A stretch of DNA of 64,000 nt from Methylophilus sp. QUAN (GCF_015354445.1 NZ_JADKYT010000001.1:1-64000), one strand, 5' to 3'; counted from the first letter of the stretch, positions 43,301-55,492 are shown. The notes: generated from the sequence alone by a model not told the origin. Numbers and translations: made by a program.

Positions 43301-45991
43301 CTAGAAGTTCAACAGCTTTTTCAAAGCCTTTTGTTTGAGCTGGTCGGCAGGCTTGGCAGGCTCTGTTGTTGTCCCGCTTTCGGATTTGGCGGCATCACCA
43401 CTCGCACTATCGCTAGATGATTTGCCATTGAGCAATCCTTTTAAAGCGTCGGCCTTCGTGCCGCCAAGTTTGTCGGTAATCGCATCCAGTGCCACGGATT
43501 TCGCCAATGCTTGCCCCAACGCGGCCATATCGATACCAAATTTAGGCGCTGCAAAAGTACCGGTGATTTTAACCGGCACCCCTATGCTACCTAGCTGTTC
43601 GGCATCTTTACCACCTTGGCCTTTGAGCGAATTGACCAGCGTTGGCTTGGCTACATAGTTAATCTGCTCTTTGCCGATATCGATATCGCCTTTACTCTCA
43701 CCTTTGGTCAGGCGGAAGACTGGCGCCTTCATGGCCAGGTCGTCATTGTGTGCAACGCCATTTTTGATATTAAACGTTGCCGTCAACTCACTAAAGTCTG
43801 TTTTTTTGCCTTTATCTGCATCGGCATTAGACTGGCCTTTGAGCACATTCAGCTTGCCCTTGGCATCCCGGATCGCGCCAGCCAGATCAAAGCCTTTCAC
43901 GGCGCCTTCGGCCATACGCAAATCAACCGAGCCGCCCAGTGACTTTTTTAGCGCCGTCACCGTATTACCTTGCGCTGTCACATTCAAATTCAAGTTACCG
44001 TTGCCAGACAGCATGTCATTATTAATAGTGTCGACCAGCAACGGGCCGACGGCGATATTTTGCAGGCTTTGCTGAATCGCCACCGCAGGGGTCGCGCGCG
44101 CATCCAGCTTGACTGCGCCGCGCACCGTGCCCTGATAGACATCCACATTGAGCGGATCCAGGCTAGCCAGACCATCTTGTGCTTTTAAACCGATATTGAG
44201 GTTTTTAGCTTCTGTTTTGCCATATTTCAACCAGCCCACACGAATACTGCCCTGCGCATTCAATGCTTTCAAGGCAGACAAATCAATCGGTTGCTCAGCC
44301 TTATCGGCGGCTTTCTCAGCAGGCTTGCTTTCGCTGGCGCTGGCCGTCGATTGCGGCAAGTAGCGATTCAAATCCAGCTTGTCTATATTGAGGTCAAATG
44401 TATATAAAGGCTTGCTGAACTGGCTCACGCCGACATTGCCCTGAATACGCGTGTCATCCAGTTTGACATCCAGGCCTTGCAAGGCGAGCTTTTGTCCATC
44501 GGCTTTGATGCCAACATTGAGGCCACTCAAGGTATAAGGACTGTATAAAATCTTGCCGATATTGATGCTGCCATCAAGGAACAAGGTTTTTAACGCACTC
44601 AGGTCAGCAGGTTTATCTGCTTTGGTGCTGGCTTTAGTGCTGCTCGCTGCAACGTCTTTTTTACCACTAGCATTGCCGAGCAGTGCGTTCAAGTTCAGAG
44701 TATCAGCATGCAGCTTGAAACCAATATGCGGCGTACTGAAACCGGCCACACTCACATCACCATTCAGTTTGGTTTCCGCCAGCGCTAAGTCAAAGGTGGT
44801 TTTAACCTGCTCTTGCTTCACATTGGCATTGGCTGCCAGCTTGAACTGGCCCTGCATGGCACCATTAGGCAAAGCCGGGTCTTTAATATCAAACTTGCCA
44901 GCCAACGCAGGTACTTCAAAAACCAGGTCGGTCAGATTAGCTTTTACCGGGGATGCGAAGTGGCCTTCTACTTTGCGTGCACCTGCATTGACATTAATAT
45001 CCGCTGTAATGCCTTTGCTTTCTACTGCCTGTTGATTCCCCTTTAATTCAGCCAGTACTACGGCCAAGTCCACATCGCCGTTGGCATCTTTCTGCTTGAG
45101 TGACAGCAATACTTTGTCGCTACTGATCAACGTTGGATTCACTTTCAAGGCAGGGGCTTGCACGCTGACATCGCGCTGAGCACCTTTAAAGTTGCCTTGC
45201 ATGGCCAGTTTCAGGCCAGATACATCCAATGCCGTTTTCGCCGCATCCACATCAACCGAGCCTTGCGCAGTGACTGTGACGTCCTGCCCATCCAGCAGCG
45301 CACCCTTTAATTGTGCGTCTAAGCCTTTCACAACAAAATGCTTACCTTCCGGGTCAGCCATGATATTGACCTTGAGCGCCGCTTTAGCATCGATAGCAGG
45401 CTGGTTAGCCGCCAGGTGAAAATCTGTCGCCACATCAAACGGCTTTTTCAACGCCACCTGACCGGTGGTCAGATTAAACTGGTCTACACTATATTTAGCC
45501 CCGGTGCCTTCATTGCTAAAACTGGCCTGGGTGTTAGTGATTTTGACGCCTTGCACATCAAAATTAATCTGCTGTGACTCTTCCTCTTCCTTGCTCAGCA
45601 AATCATCAAAGTTGAAGCTGCCATCGGCATGCTGAATCACATTGACCTGCGCGCCATCTAGGTAAACGGTATCCACCACGATTTCTTTTTTGAGCAGTGG
45701 CAATACCGCCAGCGCCACTTTGGCGCTTTTAATCGCAGCAAACTGTTTGTCAGATTGATGCTCGGACAAGGTAATCTCGCCCAGATCAGCACCAATTTTT
45801 GGCCAGAAGCTGAGCTTGATGTCACCTTTGATATCCAGCGTGCGCTGTTTTTTGTCTTTTACCAACTGAATCACGGTTGGCTTGTAATCATTAGGATTGA
45901 AGGTCACCGCCAGGTAAACCACCACCAATAGCAACAGCGCCAGGATAGCAGCGATGCCAAACGCAATTTTTTTAAACAGTGCACGATTCAT
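43301..45991 (-). CDS. AsmA-family protein
   Basis: 896 residues. One N-terminal membrane helix (about 8-28) is followed by the AsmA start YLAVTFNPNDYKPTVIQLVKDKKQRTLDIKGDI, a long beta-rich periplasmic region with Ala/Lys-rich linkers, and a C-terminal AsmA_2 domain (GNGNLNLNVTAQGNTV, GSVDLRMAEGAVKGFDLAGAIR). AsmA-like proteins are bridge-like lipid transporters between the two membranes or affect outer-membrane protein assembly. The low-complexity C-terminus is Ser/Ala/Lys-rich. Upstream neighbour uppP, downstream mutY. Confidence 0.9.
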   Translation of the reverse strand: MNRALFKKIAFGIAAILALLLLVVVYLAVTFNPNDYKPTVIQLVKDKKQRTLDIKGDIKLSFWPKIGADLGEITLSEHQSDKQFAAIKSAKVALAVLPLLKKEIVVDTVYLDGAQVNVIQHADGSFNFDDLLSKEEEESQQINFDVQGVKITNTQASFSNEGTGAKYSVDQFNLTTGQVALKKPFDVATDFHLAANQPAIDAKAALKVNIMADPEGKHFVVKGLDAQLKGALLDGQDVTVTAQGSVDVDAAKTALDVSGLKLAMQGNFKGAQRDVSVQAPALKVNPTLISSDKVLLSLKQKDANGDVDLAVVLAELKGNQQAVESKGITADINVNAGARKVEGHFASPVKANLTDLVFEVPALAGKFDIKDPALPNGAMQGQFKLAANANVKQEQVKTTFDLALAETKLNGDVSVAGFSTPHIGFKLHADTLNLNALLGNASGKKDVAASSTKASTKADKPADLSALKTLFLDGSINIGKILYSPYTLSGLNVGIKADGQKLALQGLDVKLDDTRIQGNVGVSQFSKPLYTFDLNIDKLDLNRYLPQSTASASESKPAEKAADKAEQPIDLSALKALNAQGSIRVGWLKYGKTEAKNLNIGLKAQDGLASLDPLNVDVYQGTVRGAVKLDARATPAVAIQQSLQNIAVGPLLVDTINNDMLSGNGNLNLNVTAQGNTVTALKKSLGGSVDLRMAEGAVKGFDLAGAIRDAKGKLNVLKGQSNADADKGKKTDFSELTATFNIKNGVAHNDDLAMKAPVFRLTKGESKGDIDIGKEQINYVAKPTLVNSLKGQGGKDAEQLGSIGVPVKITGTFAAPKFGIDMAALGQALAKSVALDAITDKLGGTKADALKGLLNGKSSSDSASGDAAKSESGTTTEPAKPADQLKQKALKKLLNF

Positions 45992-46010
45992 GAATCACAC
46001 CTTAAACAGA

Positions 46011-46814
46011 TTAATGTGCAAAAAAGGCCAATATCAGAATACCAAATACGATGCGATACCAGGCAAACACCGCAAATGAATGCTGGGCCACGAAACGGAT
46101 CAACGCACGAATCACCACCAGCGCAGACAAAAATGAGACCACAAAGCCGATTAAAAAGATCAGCGCATCATCAGCAGACAACAAATCACGCGCCTGGTAT
46201 AAATCCAGCCCGGTCGCCGCAAACATAATCGGCAACGCCAGAAAGAATGAAAACTCGGTCGCGGTCTGACGGCTCAGGCCAAAACACATACCACCCAAGA
46301 TGGTAGCCCCTGAACGTGACATGCCGGGGAACAAGGCCAGCGACTGGGCAAAGCCAATCTGTAATGCTTGCTTGGCCGTGATCTGGTCAACATCGCTCGT
46401 TTTGCCTGCTGGCGCAAATTTTTCAATCAGTAAAATCAGTATGCCACCAACGACCAGCGCAATACCCACCGTGAATGAGGAAAACAAATGTTCTTTAATC
46501 TGATGATGAAATGCCAGGCCAATCAGCGCAGCAGGTAAAAAGGCAATAATCAGGTTGCGTACAAAATGTTGAGCGTTGGTGTCGGTTTGAATACGCTGCA
46601 CCGTATTCCAGAGACGCTGGCGATACTCCACGCAGACCGCCAGGATCGCGCCCAGCTGGATAATGATTTCAAACACATCGCGTTTATCTTTAGAGAGAAA
46701 ATCCAGCCACTCTCCGGTAATGATCAGATGTCCAGTACTACTGACAGGAATAAACTCGGTCGCGCCTTCGACCAGGCCCATGATCACGGCCTTCAGCATC
46801 AAATAAATATCCAT
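46011..46814 (-). CDS. uppP: Undecaprenyl-diphosphate phosphatase
   Basis: 267 residues, about eight transmembrane helices. The two BacA/UppP catalytic motifs are seen: EGATEFIPVSSTGHLII (about 16-32) and PGMSRSGATILGGM (about 160-173). It recycles undecaprenyl pyrophosphate for peptidoglycan and O-antigen synthesis and gives bacitracin resistance. Start ATG at 46814. The 200 bp upstream to 47018 contains no gene. Confidence 0.96.
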   Translation of the reverse strand: MDIYLMLKAVIMGLVEGATEFIPVSSTGHLIITGEWLDFLSKDKRDVFEIIIQLGAILAVCVEYRQRLWNTVQRIQTDTNAQHFVRNLIIAFLPAALIGLAFHHQIKEHLFSSFTVGIALVVGGILILLIEKFAPAGKTSDVDQITAKQALQIGFAQSLALFPGMSRSGATILGGMCFGLSRQTATEFSFFLALPIMFAATGLDLYQARDLLSADDALIFLIGFVVSFLSALVVIRALIRFVAQHSFAVFAWYRIVFGILILAFFAH

Positions 46815-47018
46815 GGCTGTATTCTAGCAGACACTGCAAAGGACTTGCGGAGTGTTGGGAAAATTAGCAGGATCAGTCATACCCTGAAATATTTAGTCAT
46901 AAATTTAGCGTTTGGTGACTTAGCGGAATGTATACGGTTATCTGTGCCATTCCGACGTGACTGGGATCCATGCGATACCAGATTTGAACAAAAGGTTGTT
47001 CTTCATTGATTTACTCTC

Positions 47019-47568
47019 TTTCGCCTTGTTGGCGAGTCACTTTCTGGTGCTTGCCCCCCAGAAAGTAACCAAAGAAGAGGGCACCCAGCCACCACGGCCT
47101 AAAGGCTCCCTTGCGTTGCTCAACAAAACAAGCGGTCACGAAACTCGCCCTAGCAGCTTGCACACTACACAAGCTGCCGCGGAACTCAAACAGTCGCTCC
47201 CTTCCTTCTTGTTTTGTCTCCGCTACTCAGCGTGATGGAATGGGATTTATCTCAACTAACCTGCATTACTTCAGTTTGAAGGGTTAGAAAACCAGATTCA
47301 TTTCTTAAAATCACTTGCCGTTGCGTTCATTGGGTGTTCGGGGTCCCCATCTGCCGCGCCGAGCAACGCAGGGTTGACGGGAGTATTCGGCCATCGGCTG
47401 TTTGAGCTCCGCAACAAGCCACGTCTTGTGTGGCTTGTCAGGGCGAGTTTCGATGGCCGCCCGGCAAACCGAGTAGCACAAGGAACAAGCGGAAGTTGGG
47501 GTGCACTTTCTTTTGGTTACTTGTTCTTTGTGCAAGCAAAGAAAAGTAACTCGCCAAAAAGGCGAAAA
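47019..47568. repeat. Structured dispersed repeat, copy 1
   Basis: About 550 bp, sharing long blocks with copy 2 (59729-60313) in the same orientation. It holds a series of hairpins: TCGCC/GGCGA at 47021-47035, ACTTTCTGG/CCAGAAAGT at 47039-47066, GCAGCTTG/CAAGCTGC at 47153-47177, ACAAGCCAC/GTGGCTTGT at 47414-47438 and TCGCC/GGCGA at 47551-47565. The two ends are inverted repeats of each other (about 70 bp), and inner segments such as 47140-47193 recur inverted at 47398-47451. No transposase or supported coding frame. Frames of 60-138 codons inside it are by-products. Confidence 0.8.
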
Positions 47569-47634
47569 GCAACCTTACCACCCCTAAAAAACAGCAGCTC
47601 CAAAGAATTACCTTCCCGCCTGATTCCAACAAAT

Positions 47635-47662
47635 AAAAAAGCGCCTCGATTTCTCAAGGCGC
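47635..47662 (-). terminator. Terminator of katG
   Basis: GCGCCTCGA/TCAAGGCGC stem (one internal mismatch), followed on the minus strand by six T residues, 22 bp after the katG stop. Confidence 0.85.
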
Positions 47663-47684
47663 TTTCGCTTTACAAAAATAGTAA

Positions 47685-49922
<2,238 letters not shown>

Positions 49923-49993
49923 TCAATATACTACTTCTTACTTATTGCGATAATAGTTCATCGTCCCAACGATCATAGCGATCTTGTCGCTGA

Positions 49994-50065
49994 TTAAAAG
50001 CAGGCAGCGTAAGCCGCCAATGTTTCCTGCAAATCAGGGGGTTCGGTATACAGCCAGGCCAACAT
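49994..50065 (-). CDS. Candidate 23-residue small protein upstream of katG
   Basis: A small frame on the katG strand starting MLAWLYTEPPD and ending AAYAACF. Its ATG has an excellent AAGGAG five bases upstream, far better than chance would require, and the stop codon is TAA. It lies in the 346-bp katG-oxyR region, 125 bp before katG, and would be the first frame on a katG transcript starting upstream. It could be a leader peptide, a true microprotein or chance. No known family recognised. Nothing else coding was seen in 49869-50214; the oxyR-proximal 70 bp are very AT-rich. Confidence 0.45.
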   Translation of the reverse strand: MLAWLYTEPPDLQETLAAYAACF

Positions 50066-50214
50066 GTTTTCTCCTTATGAATGAAGCACGAATGAGTACA
50101 TGACTTGCATTCTAGGCAACCGATATTAATTTGTATAATTGTATGTTTTGATATTATTGATTAATAAAATTAATAGAATTACACTATCAGCCATCACCTT
50201 ATAAGAGCACCGCC

Positions 50215-51105
50215 ATGACCCTGATTGAATTGAAGTTTGTGTTAGCCGTGGCACAAGAACGTAATTTTCGCCGCGCCGCCGAAAAATGTTTTGTCACCCA
50301 GCCCGCCCTGAGCCTGGGCATTAAAAAGCTGGAAGAGGAATTAGGCGTGTCATTGTTTGAACGCAATCGTAATGAGGTCACACCCACCGAGATCGGCGAG
50401 CAAATTATTGCTCAAGCGAATATCGTGCTGGAGCAGGCGGCCAAAATCAAAGACATGGCTAAACATGGCAACGACCCGCTCAATGGCCTGTTTAAACTGG
50501 GCATGATTCACTCGGTAGGGCCTTACTTGCTGCCGGAAATCATTCCACCATTGATAAAAACGGCGCCACATATGCCGCTGGAGGTGGAAGAAAATATTAC
50601 CGCCACCCTGGAGCAGCAACTCAAAAATGGTGTCATTGATGCTGCCGTCATTGCTTTGCCGTTTGATGTGCCTGGCATTGAAACCATCCCGCTTTACGAT
50701 GAAGATTTTAATGTCGTGGTGCCGGTGAGCCACCCATGGGCGACGCGCAAGACCATTCATGCGGATGAGTTAAGTAACGAGAAAGTGCTGCTGTTGAATA
50801 CTGGCCATTGTTTTAGCAACCAGGTGACGCAGGCTTGCCCGGAGTTGAGCCGCAAAGGGGAGGTATTACAAGGGAACTCGCTGGAGACCATACGCAATAT
50901 GGTGGCCTCCAACCTGGGCATCACGGTATTACCGGCCATGGCAACCGTATCGCGCTATCAAAATCCGCTGATTCGGGTCATCCCGTTTAGCAAACCGGCG
51001 CCTAGCCGACGCATTGCCTTAGCCTGGCGGAAAAGCTTTGTACGCACCGCCGCTATTGAGGTGCTTGGACAAGTGATGGCAGAAGTTGGTAAAGCGCAGG
51101 CATAA
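50215..51105 (+). CDS. oxyR: Hydrogen-peroxide-sensing LysR-type regulator OxyR
   Basis: 296 residues. N-terminal winged helix-turn-helix (about 1-62, FRRAAEKCFVTQPALSLGIKKLEEELGVSLFER) and a C-terminal LysR effector domain. The redox pair is present in LNTGHCFSNQVTQACPE, with two Cys nine residues apart like Cys199/Cys208 of E. coli OxyR. Oxidation to a disulfide activates catalase genes. Divergent from katG, which is its likely target. Confidence 0.94.
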   Translation: MTLIELKFVLAVAQERNFRRAAEKCFVTQPALSLGIKKLEEELGVSLFERNRNEVTPTEIGEQIIAQANIVLEQAAKIKDMAKHGNDPLNGLFKLGMIHSVGPYLLPEIIPPLIKTAPHMPLEVEENITATLEQQLKNGVIDAAVIALPFDVPGIETIPLYDEDFNVVVPVSHPWATRKTIHADELSNEKVLLLNTGHCFSNQVTQACPELSRKGEVLQGNSLETIRNMVASNLGITVLPAMATVSRYQNPLIRVIPFSKPAPSRRIALAWRKSFVRTAAIEVLGQVMAEVGKAQA

Positions 51106-51130
51106 ATGCCATGTGCTACGGGATAGCAAG

Positions 51131-52000
51131 CTAGTAGGCGATGGCGACGCGAAAACCGGTGACTAGTTTTTCATCGACACCGAGCAAAGCTTTGACGGCC
51201 TGCTCTTGCTGTGGCGGCAGGCCTTCAGCAACCTTGACCGAGGCAGGTAAGTAAGCTGCAGGCTCAAGGATTTTACGCAATACCGGTTCATCTGCCATAT
51301 TGGTCAGGGTCAGCTCTACTTTGGGGTAAGCCTGCGCAACCGTGCCATGATTCATCAGCACGCTGGAAAAAATGAGTACGCCCTGACGCTCTTTATGTTC
51401 CTGGATATCGGCATCGTCTATGGTTAACTGCGCAAGGTCACGTGGCAGACTCACCTCACAATGCAATGACTGGCACATGGCCTGCAACAGCGGCTTGGCA
51501 GGTGGGTAATTGGCCGCCAGGCTGGTGCGTGTGAAGTATATCCATTGCCATACAATTAATAGCGCTAGCAGGCCTGATAACCCAATAAACAGGCGCTGGC
51601 TGGCTGGCGTTTCAATAACAGCAGGGCGCTCATCGGCCAGAGAAACGTCGCGCAAGAATGCAGGAATAAGCGGCTCAGGATCAGTGTCTGTGTCAGCGCT
51701 AAAGTCTGGGGAAACCATATCAGGCAAAGGTAAATCAGGCACCGCCGCGGGCACGTCGGCATTGGCTGCTTCGGCACTCACCTTGAAATAAACCGCTGCA
51801 TCGCTGGTGGCTTCTGTAGTATTTGCTTCAGCTAAGGTTGCCTCTGTTGAGGCTGAAACAGGCGCATCCAGCAAATGTGAGCGGGCATCAAACACATGGT
51901 CACATTCGCCACAACGCACTTTGCCTGCGTAGGCTTGCAGTTGCTCATCCGTAACTTCGAATTGTGTTTGGCAGGCCGGGCAGGCCGTAATCAAGGACAT
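51131..52000 (-). CDS. Zinc-ribbon and DUF3426 membrane protein
   Basis: 289 residues from the ATG at 52000. An N-terminal MJ0042-type zinc ribbon (CPACQTQFEVTDEQL...VRCGECDHVFD, four Cys) is followed by an acidic Ala/Thr-rich linker, one membrane helix (about 142-162) and a DUF3426 domain (about 165-289). This architecture is common downstream of prmA in betaproteobacteria; function unknown. Its start overlaps the prmA stop by 10 bp. Confidence 0.88.
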   Translation of the reverse strand: MSLITACPACQTQFEVTDEQLQAYAGKVRCGECDHVFDARSHLLDAPVSASTEATLAEANTTEATSDAAVYFKVSAEAANADVPAAVPDLPLPDMVSPDFSADTDTDPEPLIPAFLRDVSLADERPAVIETPASQRLFIGLSGLLALLIVWQWIYFTRTSLAANYPPAKPLLQAMCQSLHCEVSLPRDLAQLTIDDADIQEHKERQGVLIFSSVLMNHGTVAQAYPKVELTLTNMADEPVLRKILEPAAYLPASVKVAEGLPPQQEQAVKALLGVDEKLVTGFRVAIAY

Positions 52001-52893
52001 TTTCTGGTTCCCGTCAGCAAGACCCATCCATCTTGCTGGATGGGGGCATCCATTTCAAACCACTCTGCGTAATGTGCCAACAAGATATCCTGCTGGCTAT
52101 CCAATATGCCGGATAATGCAACTTTGCCGCCACTTTTGCAAGATGCGGCAATCACGGGCGCCAATACCATCAGCGCACTGGAAAGAATATTGGCCACCAC
52201 AATATCAAATGGCTCGTGCAAGTAATCTGCCGAGTCATAAAAAATCGCATCGACCTGATTATTCGCCGCATTATCGCGACTGGCAATCACGGCTTGCGTA
52301 TCAATATCCACACCTGTTGCACTTTGTGCGCCCAGTTTTTTAGCGGCGATGGCCAAAATACCAGATCCGCAACCGTAATCCAGTACATTGGCACCAGCCA
52401 GCAACGGCTTGGGCAATTGCGCCAGCCAGCTCAGGCATAAATGCGTGGTTGGATGACTACCGGTACCAAAGGCCAGGCCAGGATCCAGCACAATATTGAT
52501 CGCATCGGCATTTGGCGCCTGATGCCATGAAGGCACAATCCACAAGTCATCGGTGACACGAATGGGGTCAAACTGGGCCTGTGTCGCACGCACCCAGTCC
52601 TGCTCCTCGATCTGCTCCAACTGGTATTTCAAGCCATCCAGTTGCAAGTCAGATTGCACATTGGCCAGCAAGGCTTGCACATCTGCCCCGGCATCCAGCA
52701 TGGCAGTGACGATATTCTGTTCCCAGATACCCGGCGGCGGATCGCCAGGTTCGCCAAAAATGGCCTGCTCGGCCATTGTGTCAGCGTGCGCATCTTCGAT
52801 GCTGACAGACAATGCACCATGTTCCATGAGCACATCGCTGAGCGCCTCTGCCTGCGGCTCAGTCGATTGAATTTTAAGTAACAGCCAATGCAA
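51991..52893 (-). CDS. prmA: Ribosomal protein L11 methyltransferase
   Basis: 300 residues. N-terminal substrate-recognition domain and a class I SAM-dependent methyltransferase domain with LDPGLAFGTGSHPTTHLCL, the SAM loop VLDYGCGSGILAIAAKKLG and the catalytic-site motif NILSSAL. Trimethylates L11. It follows accC after 2 bp and overlaps the DUF3426 gene; part of the leftward aroQ-accB-accC-prmA-DUF3426 unit. Confidence 0.95.
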   Translation of the reverse strand: MHWLLLKIQSTEPQAEALSDVLMEHGALSVSIEDAHADTMAEQAIFGEPGDPPPGIWEQNIVTAMLDAGADVQALLANVQSDLQLDGLKYQLEQIEEQDWVRATQAQFDPIRVTDDLWIVPSWHQAPNADAINIVLDPGLAFGTGSHPTTHLCLSWLAQLPKPLLAGANVLDYGCGSGILAIAAKKLGAQSATGVDIDTQAVIASRDNAANNQVDAIFYDSADYLHEPFDIVVANILSSALMVLAPVIAASCKSGGKVALSGILDSQQDILLAHYAEWFEMDAPIQQDGWVLLTGTRKCP

Positions 52894-52895
52894 AA

Positions 52896-54245
52896 TTATT
52901 TCGAGCTGATACCCAGCTTCTGCTCCAGGTAGTGAATGCTGGTACCGCCTTGCTGGAAGGCCAAATCGGCCATCAGGTCAGAATGCAGCGCAGTATTGGT
53001 TTTAATGCCTTCAACATACATCTCAGACAAGGCCACGCGCATTCTGGCAATCGCCTGTTCGCGAGTCGCGCCATGCGTGATCAGCTTGCCGATCATGGAG
53101 TCATAATGCGGGGGCACGGTATAACCGCCATAAACATGGGTATCCATGCGCACACCAGGGCCGCCAGGCATATGAAAGCGATTGATAAAGCCTGGTGAAG
53201 GCACGAAAGTGTACGGGTCTTCAGCGTTAATACGGCACTCAATGGCATGGCCATTCAACACGATATCGCGCTGGCGGAACGGTAATTTTTGGCCGGCAGC
53301 AATAAAGATCTGCTGTTGCACCAGGTCGATACCGGTGATCATTTCGGTCACGGTATGCTCCACCTGCAAACGTGTGTTCATTTCAATGAAATAGAACTCG
53401 CCATTTTCGTACAAAAACTCAAAAGTACCTGCGCCACGGTATTTAATCTTGCGGCAAGCCTCTGCACAACGCTCACCAATCTTGTCACGGATTCTATCCG
53501 TTAACAGTGGCGAAGGTGCTTCTTCAATGATTTTCTGGTGACGACGCTGCATAGAGCAGTCACGGTCACCCAGGTAAACCGCGTTACCATGCTGGTCAGC
53601 CAAGATCTGGATTTCAATATGGCGCGGATTTTCGAGGAACTTTTCCATGTAAACCATGGGGTTACCAAAGGCCGTTTGTGCTTCGGCTTTAGTCATATTC
53701 ACGGCATTGAGCAACGCCGCTTCGGTATGCACCACACGCATACCACGACCGCCACCGCCACCCGCTGCTTTAATAATGACAGGATAGCCAATACGTTTAG
53801 CCGTTTTTATGATTTCGGCCGGATCGTCATTCAAGGCGCCATCAGAACCTGGCACACAAGGCACGCCCGCTTTTTTCATGGCATCTTTAGCGGAAACCTT
53901 GTCACCCATTAAACGGATGGTTTCGGCACGCGGGCCGATGAACACAAAACCACTTTGTTCTACACGCTCGGCAAAATCTGCGTTTTCCGACAAAAAGCCA
54001 TAACCAGGGTGAATCGCCTGCGCATCAGTCACCTCTGCAGCACTAATCACTGCTGGAATATTCAGGTAACTTTTAGCTGACGGCGCAGGGCCAATACACA
54101 CAGACTCATCGGCCAATTTGACATATTTAGCATCACGGTCGGCCTCAGAGTGCACCGCTACCGTTTTAATCCCCAACTCACGACAAGCGCGCTGCACACG
54201 CAAGGCTATTTCGCCGCGGTTGGCAATCAGTATCTTCTCAAACAT
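52896..54245 (-). CDS. accC: Biotin carboxylase subunit of acetyl-CoA carboxylase
   Basis: 449 residues. ATP-dependent carboxylation of biotin on AccB, first step of fatty acid synthesis. ATP-grasp motifs [68 protein letters not shown] and the catalytic block are intact. The ribosome site CGGAG lies in the tail of a short leader frame (54248-54364) that repeats the first 11 codons of accC. No damage to the gene itself. Confidence 0.96.
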   Translation of the reverse strand: MFEKILIANRGEIALRVQRACRELGIKTVAVHSEADRDAKYVKLADESVCIGPAPSAKSYLNIPAVISAAEVTDAQAIHPGYGFLSENADFAERVEQSGFVFIGPRAETIRLMGDKVSAKDAMKKAGVPCVPGSDGALNDDPAEIIKTAKRIGYPVIIKAAGGGGGRGMRVVHTEAALLNAVNMTKAEAQTAFGNPMVYMEKFLENPRHIEIQILADQHGNAVYLGDRDCSMQRRHQKIIEEAPSPLLTDRIRDKIGERCAEACRKIKYRGAGTFEFLYENGEFYFIEMNTRLQVEHTVTEMITGIDLVQQQIFIAAGQKLPFRQRDIVLNGHAIECRINAEDPYTFVPSPGFINRFHMPGGPGVRMDTHVYGGYTVPPHYDSMIGKLITHGATREQAIARMRVALSEMYVEGIKTNTALHSDLMADLAFQQGGTSIHYLEQKLGISSK

Positions 54246-54247
54246 TA

Positions 54248-54364
54248 TTAACTCCGCGTCTCAATAGCCGCGTGGCTTGCAGCCACGACGCAATTTAACT
54301 TCGTTGCTGCGCTGCCTGCAGGCAGCTGGTCACCGCGGTTGGCAATCAGGATTTTCTCAAACAT
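54248..54364 (-). pseudogene. Partial duplicate of the accC start (38-codon leader frame) between accB and accC
   Basis: The first 32 bases repeat the beginning of accC (ATG, then codons for [10 protein letters not shown]) with two third-position differences. After that the frame diverges, runs through two GC-rich palindromes (54311-54326, GCTGCCTGCAGGCAGC; 54271-54287, CGTGGCTTGCAGCCACG) and stops at TAA two bases before the true accC ATG. It therefore looks like an insertion of palindromic DNA with duplication of the target, leaving a translatable leader that could couple accB and accC expression. Alternatively it is a non-functional scar. Confidence 0.75.
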
Positions 54365-54369
54365 AGTGA

Positions 54370-54828
54370 TTAACCAATCAGGAACAGGGGTTCGCCGTAT
54401 TCGACAGGCTGACCGTTTTCAACAAAAATCTTTTTAATCGTGCCAGAGAACTCGCTCTCAATTTCATTGAGCAGCTTCATCGCCTCGATAATGCACAAAG
54501 TATCGCCAGTGCTGACACTGCTGCCAACGTCGACAAAGGCTTTGGCATCAGGTGAAGACGCGCGGTAGAACGTACCCACCATTGGTGATTTAACCACTTT
54601 GCCATCCAGCGCTTCCGCTGGGGCAGCCGCAGGGGCTGTGGCCGCTGCTGCAGGTGCCGGTGCTGCTGCCACGGGCGCTGGGGCAGCGACATATTGTGCG
54701 ACCGGTGCAACGCCTGGTGCCATGGCACGGCTGATACGTACTTTTTCTTCGCCCTCGGTCAGTTCCAGCTCGGAAATCCCCGATTCCTCGACCAGATCAA
54801 TCAATTTTTTGAGTTTACGTAAATCCAT
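54370..54828 (-). CDS. accB: Biotin carboxyl carrier protein of acetyl-CoA carboxylase
   Basis: 152 residues from the ATG at 54828 (GAGG five bases upstream). N-terminal helical segment [23 protein letters not shown], an Ala/Pro-rich swinging linker (about 45-75) and a biotinyl domain with the modified Lys in [11 protein letters not shown] and the thumb [20 protein letters not shown]. Works with AccC and AccAD. Confidence 0.95.
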   Translation of the reverse strand: MDLRKLKKLIDLVEESGISELELTEGEEKVRISRAMAPGVAPVAQYVAAPAPVAAAPAPAAAATAPAAAPAEALDGKVVKSPMVGTFYRASSPDAKAFVDVGSSVSTGDTLCIIEAMKLLNEIESEFSGTIKKIFVENGQPVEYGEPLFLIG

Positions 54829-54860
54829 AAAAGCCTCGAATGTAAATGTTTTAATGTTTA

Positions 54861-55298
54861 TTAGAGTTGTTGGATGTAACGATAAGCAGCGAAGTATCCC
54901 TCTGCGCCCAAACCGCAAATGACTGCGGTTGCAATATCGCTGAAATAAGAATGATGACGGAATGACTCTCGCGCATGCACATTCGACAAATGCACTTCAA
55001 TAAACGGCACCTTGACCGCAGAAATAGCATCACGAATGGCCACGGAGGTATGTGTGAATGCAGCCGGATTAATGATGACATAATCGACGCGGTTCACGGA
55101 AAGTGCGTGTATTTTCTCAATGATCTCGGCTTCAGAATTACTTTGAAAAGTATCCAGACGCACCTGATCAGCGCGCGCCAAATCTTGCAAACGTTGATTA
55201 ATGTCTGCCAGTGTTTGACTGCCATAATGCTGCGGCTCACGGGTGCCCAGCATATTTAAATTGGGTCCGTGAATCACCAGGATGGATTTGGTGCCCAT
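54861..55298 (-). CDS. aroQ: Type II 3-dehydroquinate dehydratase
   Basis: 145 residues. Motifs of the dodecameric type II enzyme: [13 protein letters not shown], the Tyr-bearing lid [20 protein letters not shown] with the catalytic His and [17 protein letters not shown]. It converts 3-dehydroquinate to 3-dehydroshikimate. First gene of the unit with accB/accC. In the 194 bp upstream (55299-55492) no gene was seen. Confidence 0.96.
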   Translation of the reverse strand: MGTKSILVIHGPNLNMLGTREPQHYGSQTLADINQRLQDLARADQVRLDTFQSNSEAEIIEKIHALSVNRVDYVIINPAAFTHTSVAIRDAISAVKVPFIEVHLSNVHARESFRHHSYFSDIATAVICGLGAEGYFAAYRYIQQL

Positions 55299-55492
55299 TT
55301 CACACGCCTCTCATGGAGAAAAGTACAACCTTCATGGCGTCGAAGTTTGCCGAAGTTATTGCATTTTGTCCAGCGGAATTCGCAGTTTAAAGAAAATTGA
55401 AAGTCGCTAATTTAGCCGACAATTGAAGTGGTTTTGTAGCGAACAGACGGGATTTGACCGCCTGTGCACACTAGAAAAAAGCCATTAAAACG

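Noticed and set aside
46566-47009. 147-codon plus-strand frame over the start of uppP
   Set aside because: Antisense to uppP for most of its length, no ribosome site, no recognised domain.
53538-53912. 124-codon frame opposite accC
   Set aside because: Overprint of a highly conserved gene; His/Arg-rich composition typical of such shadows.
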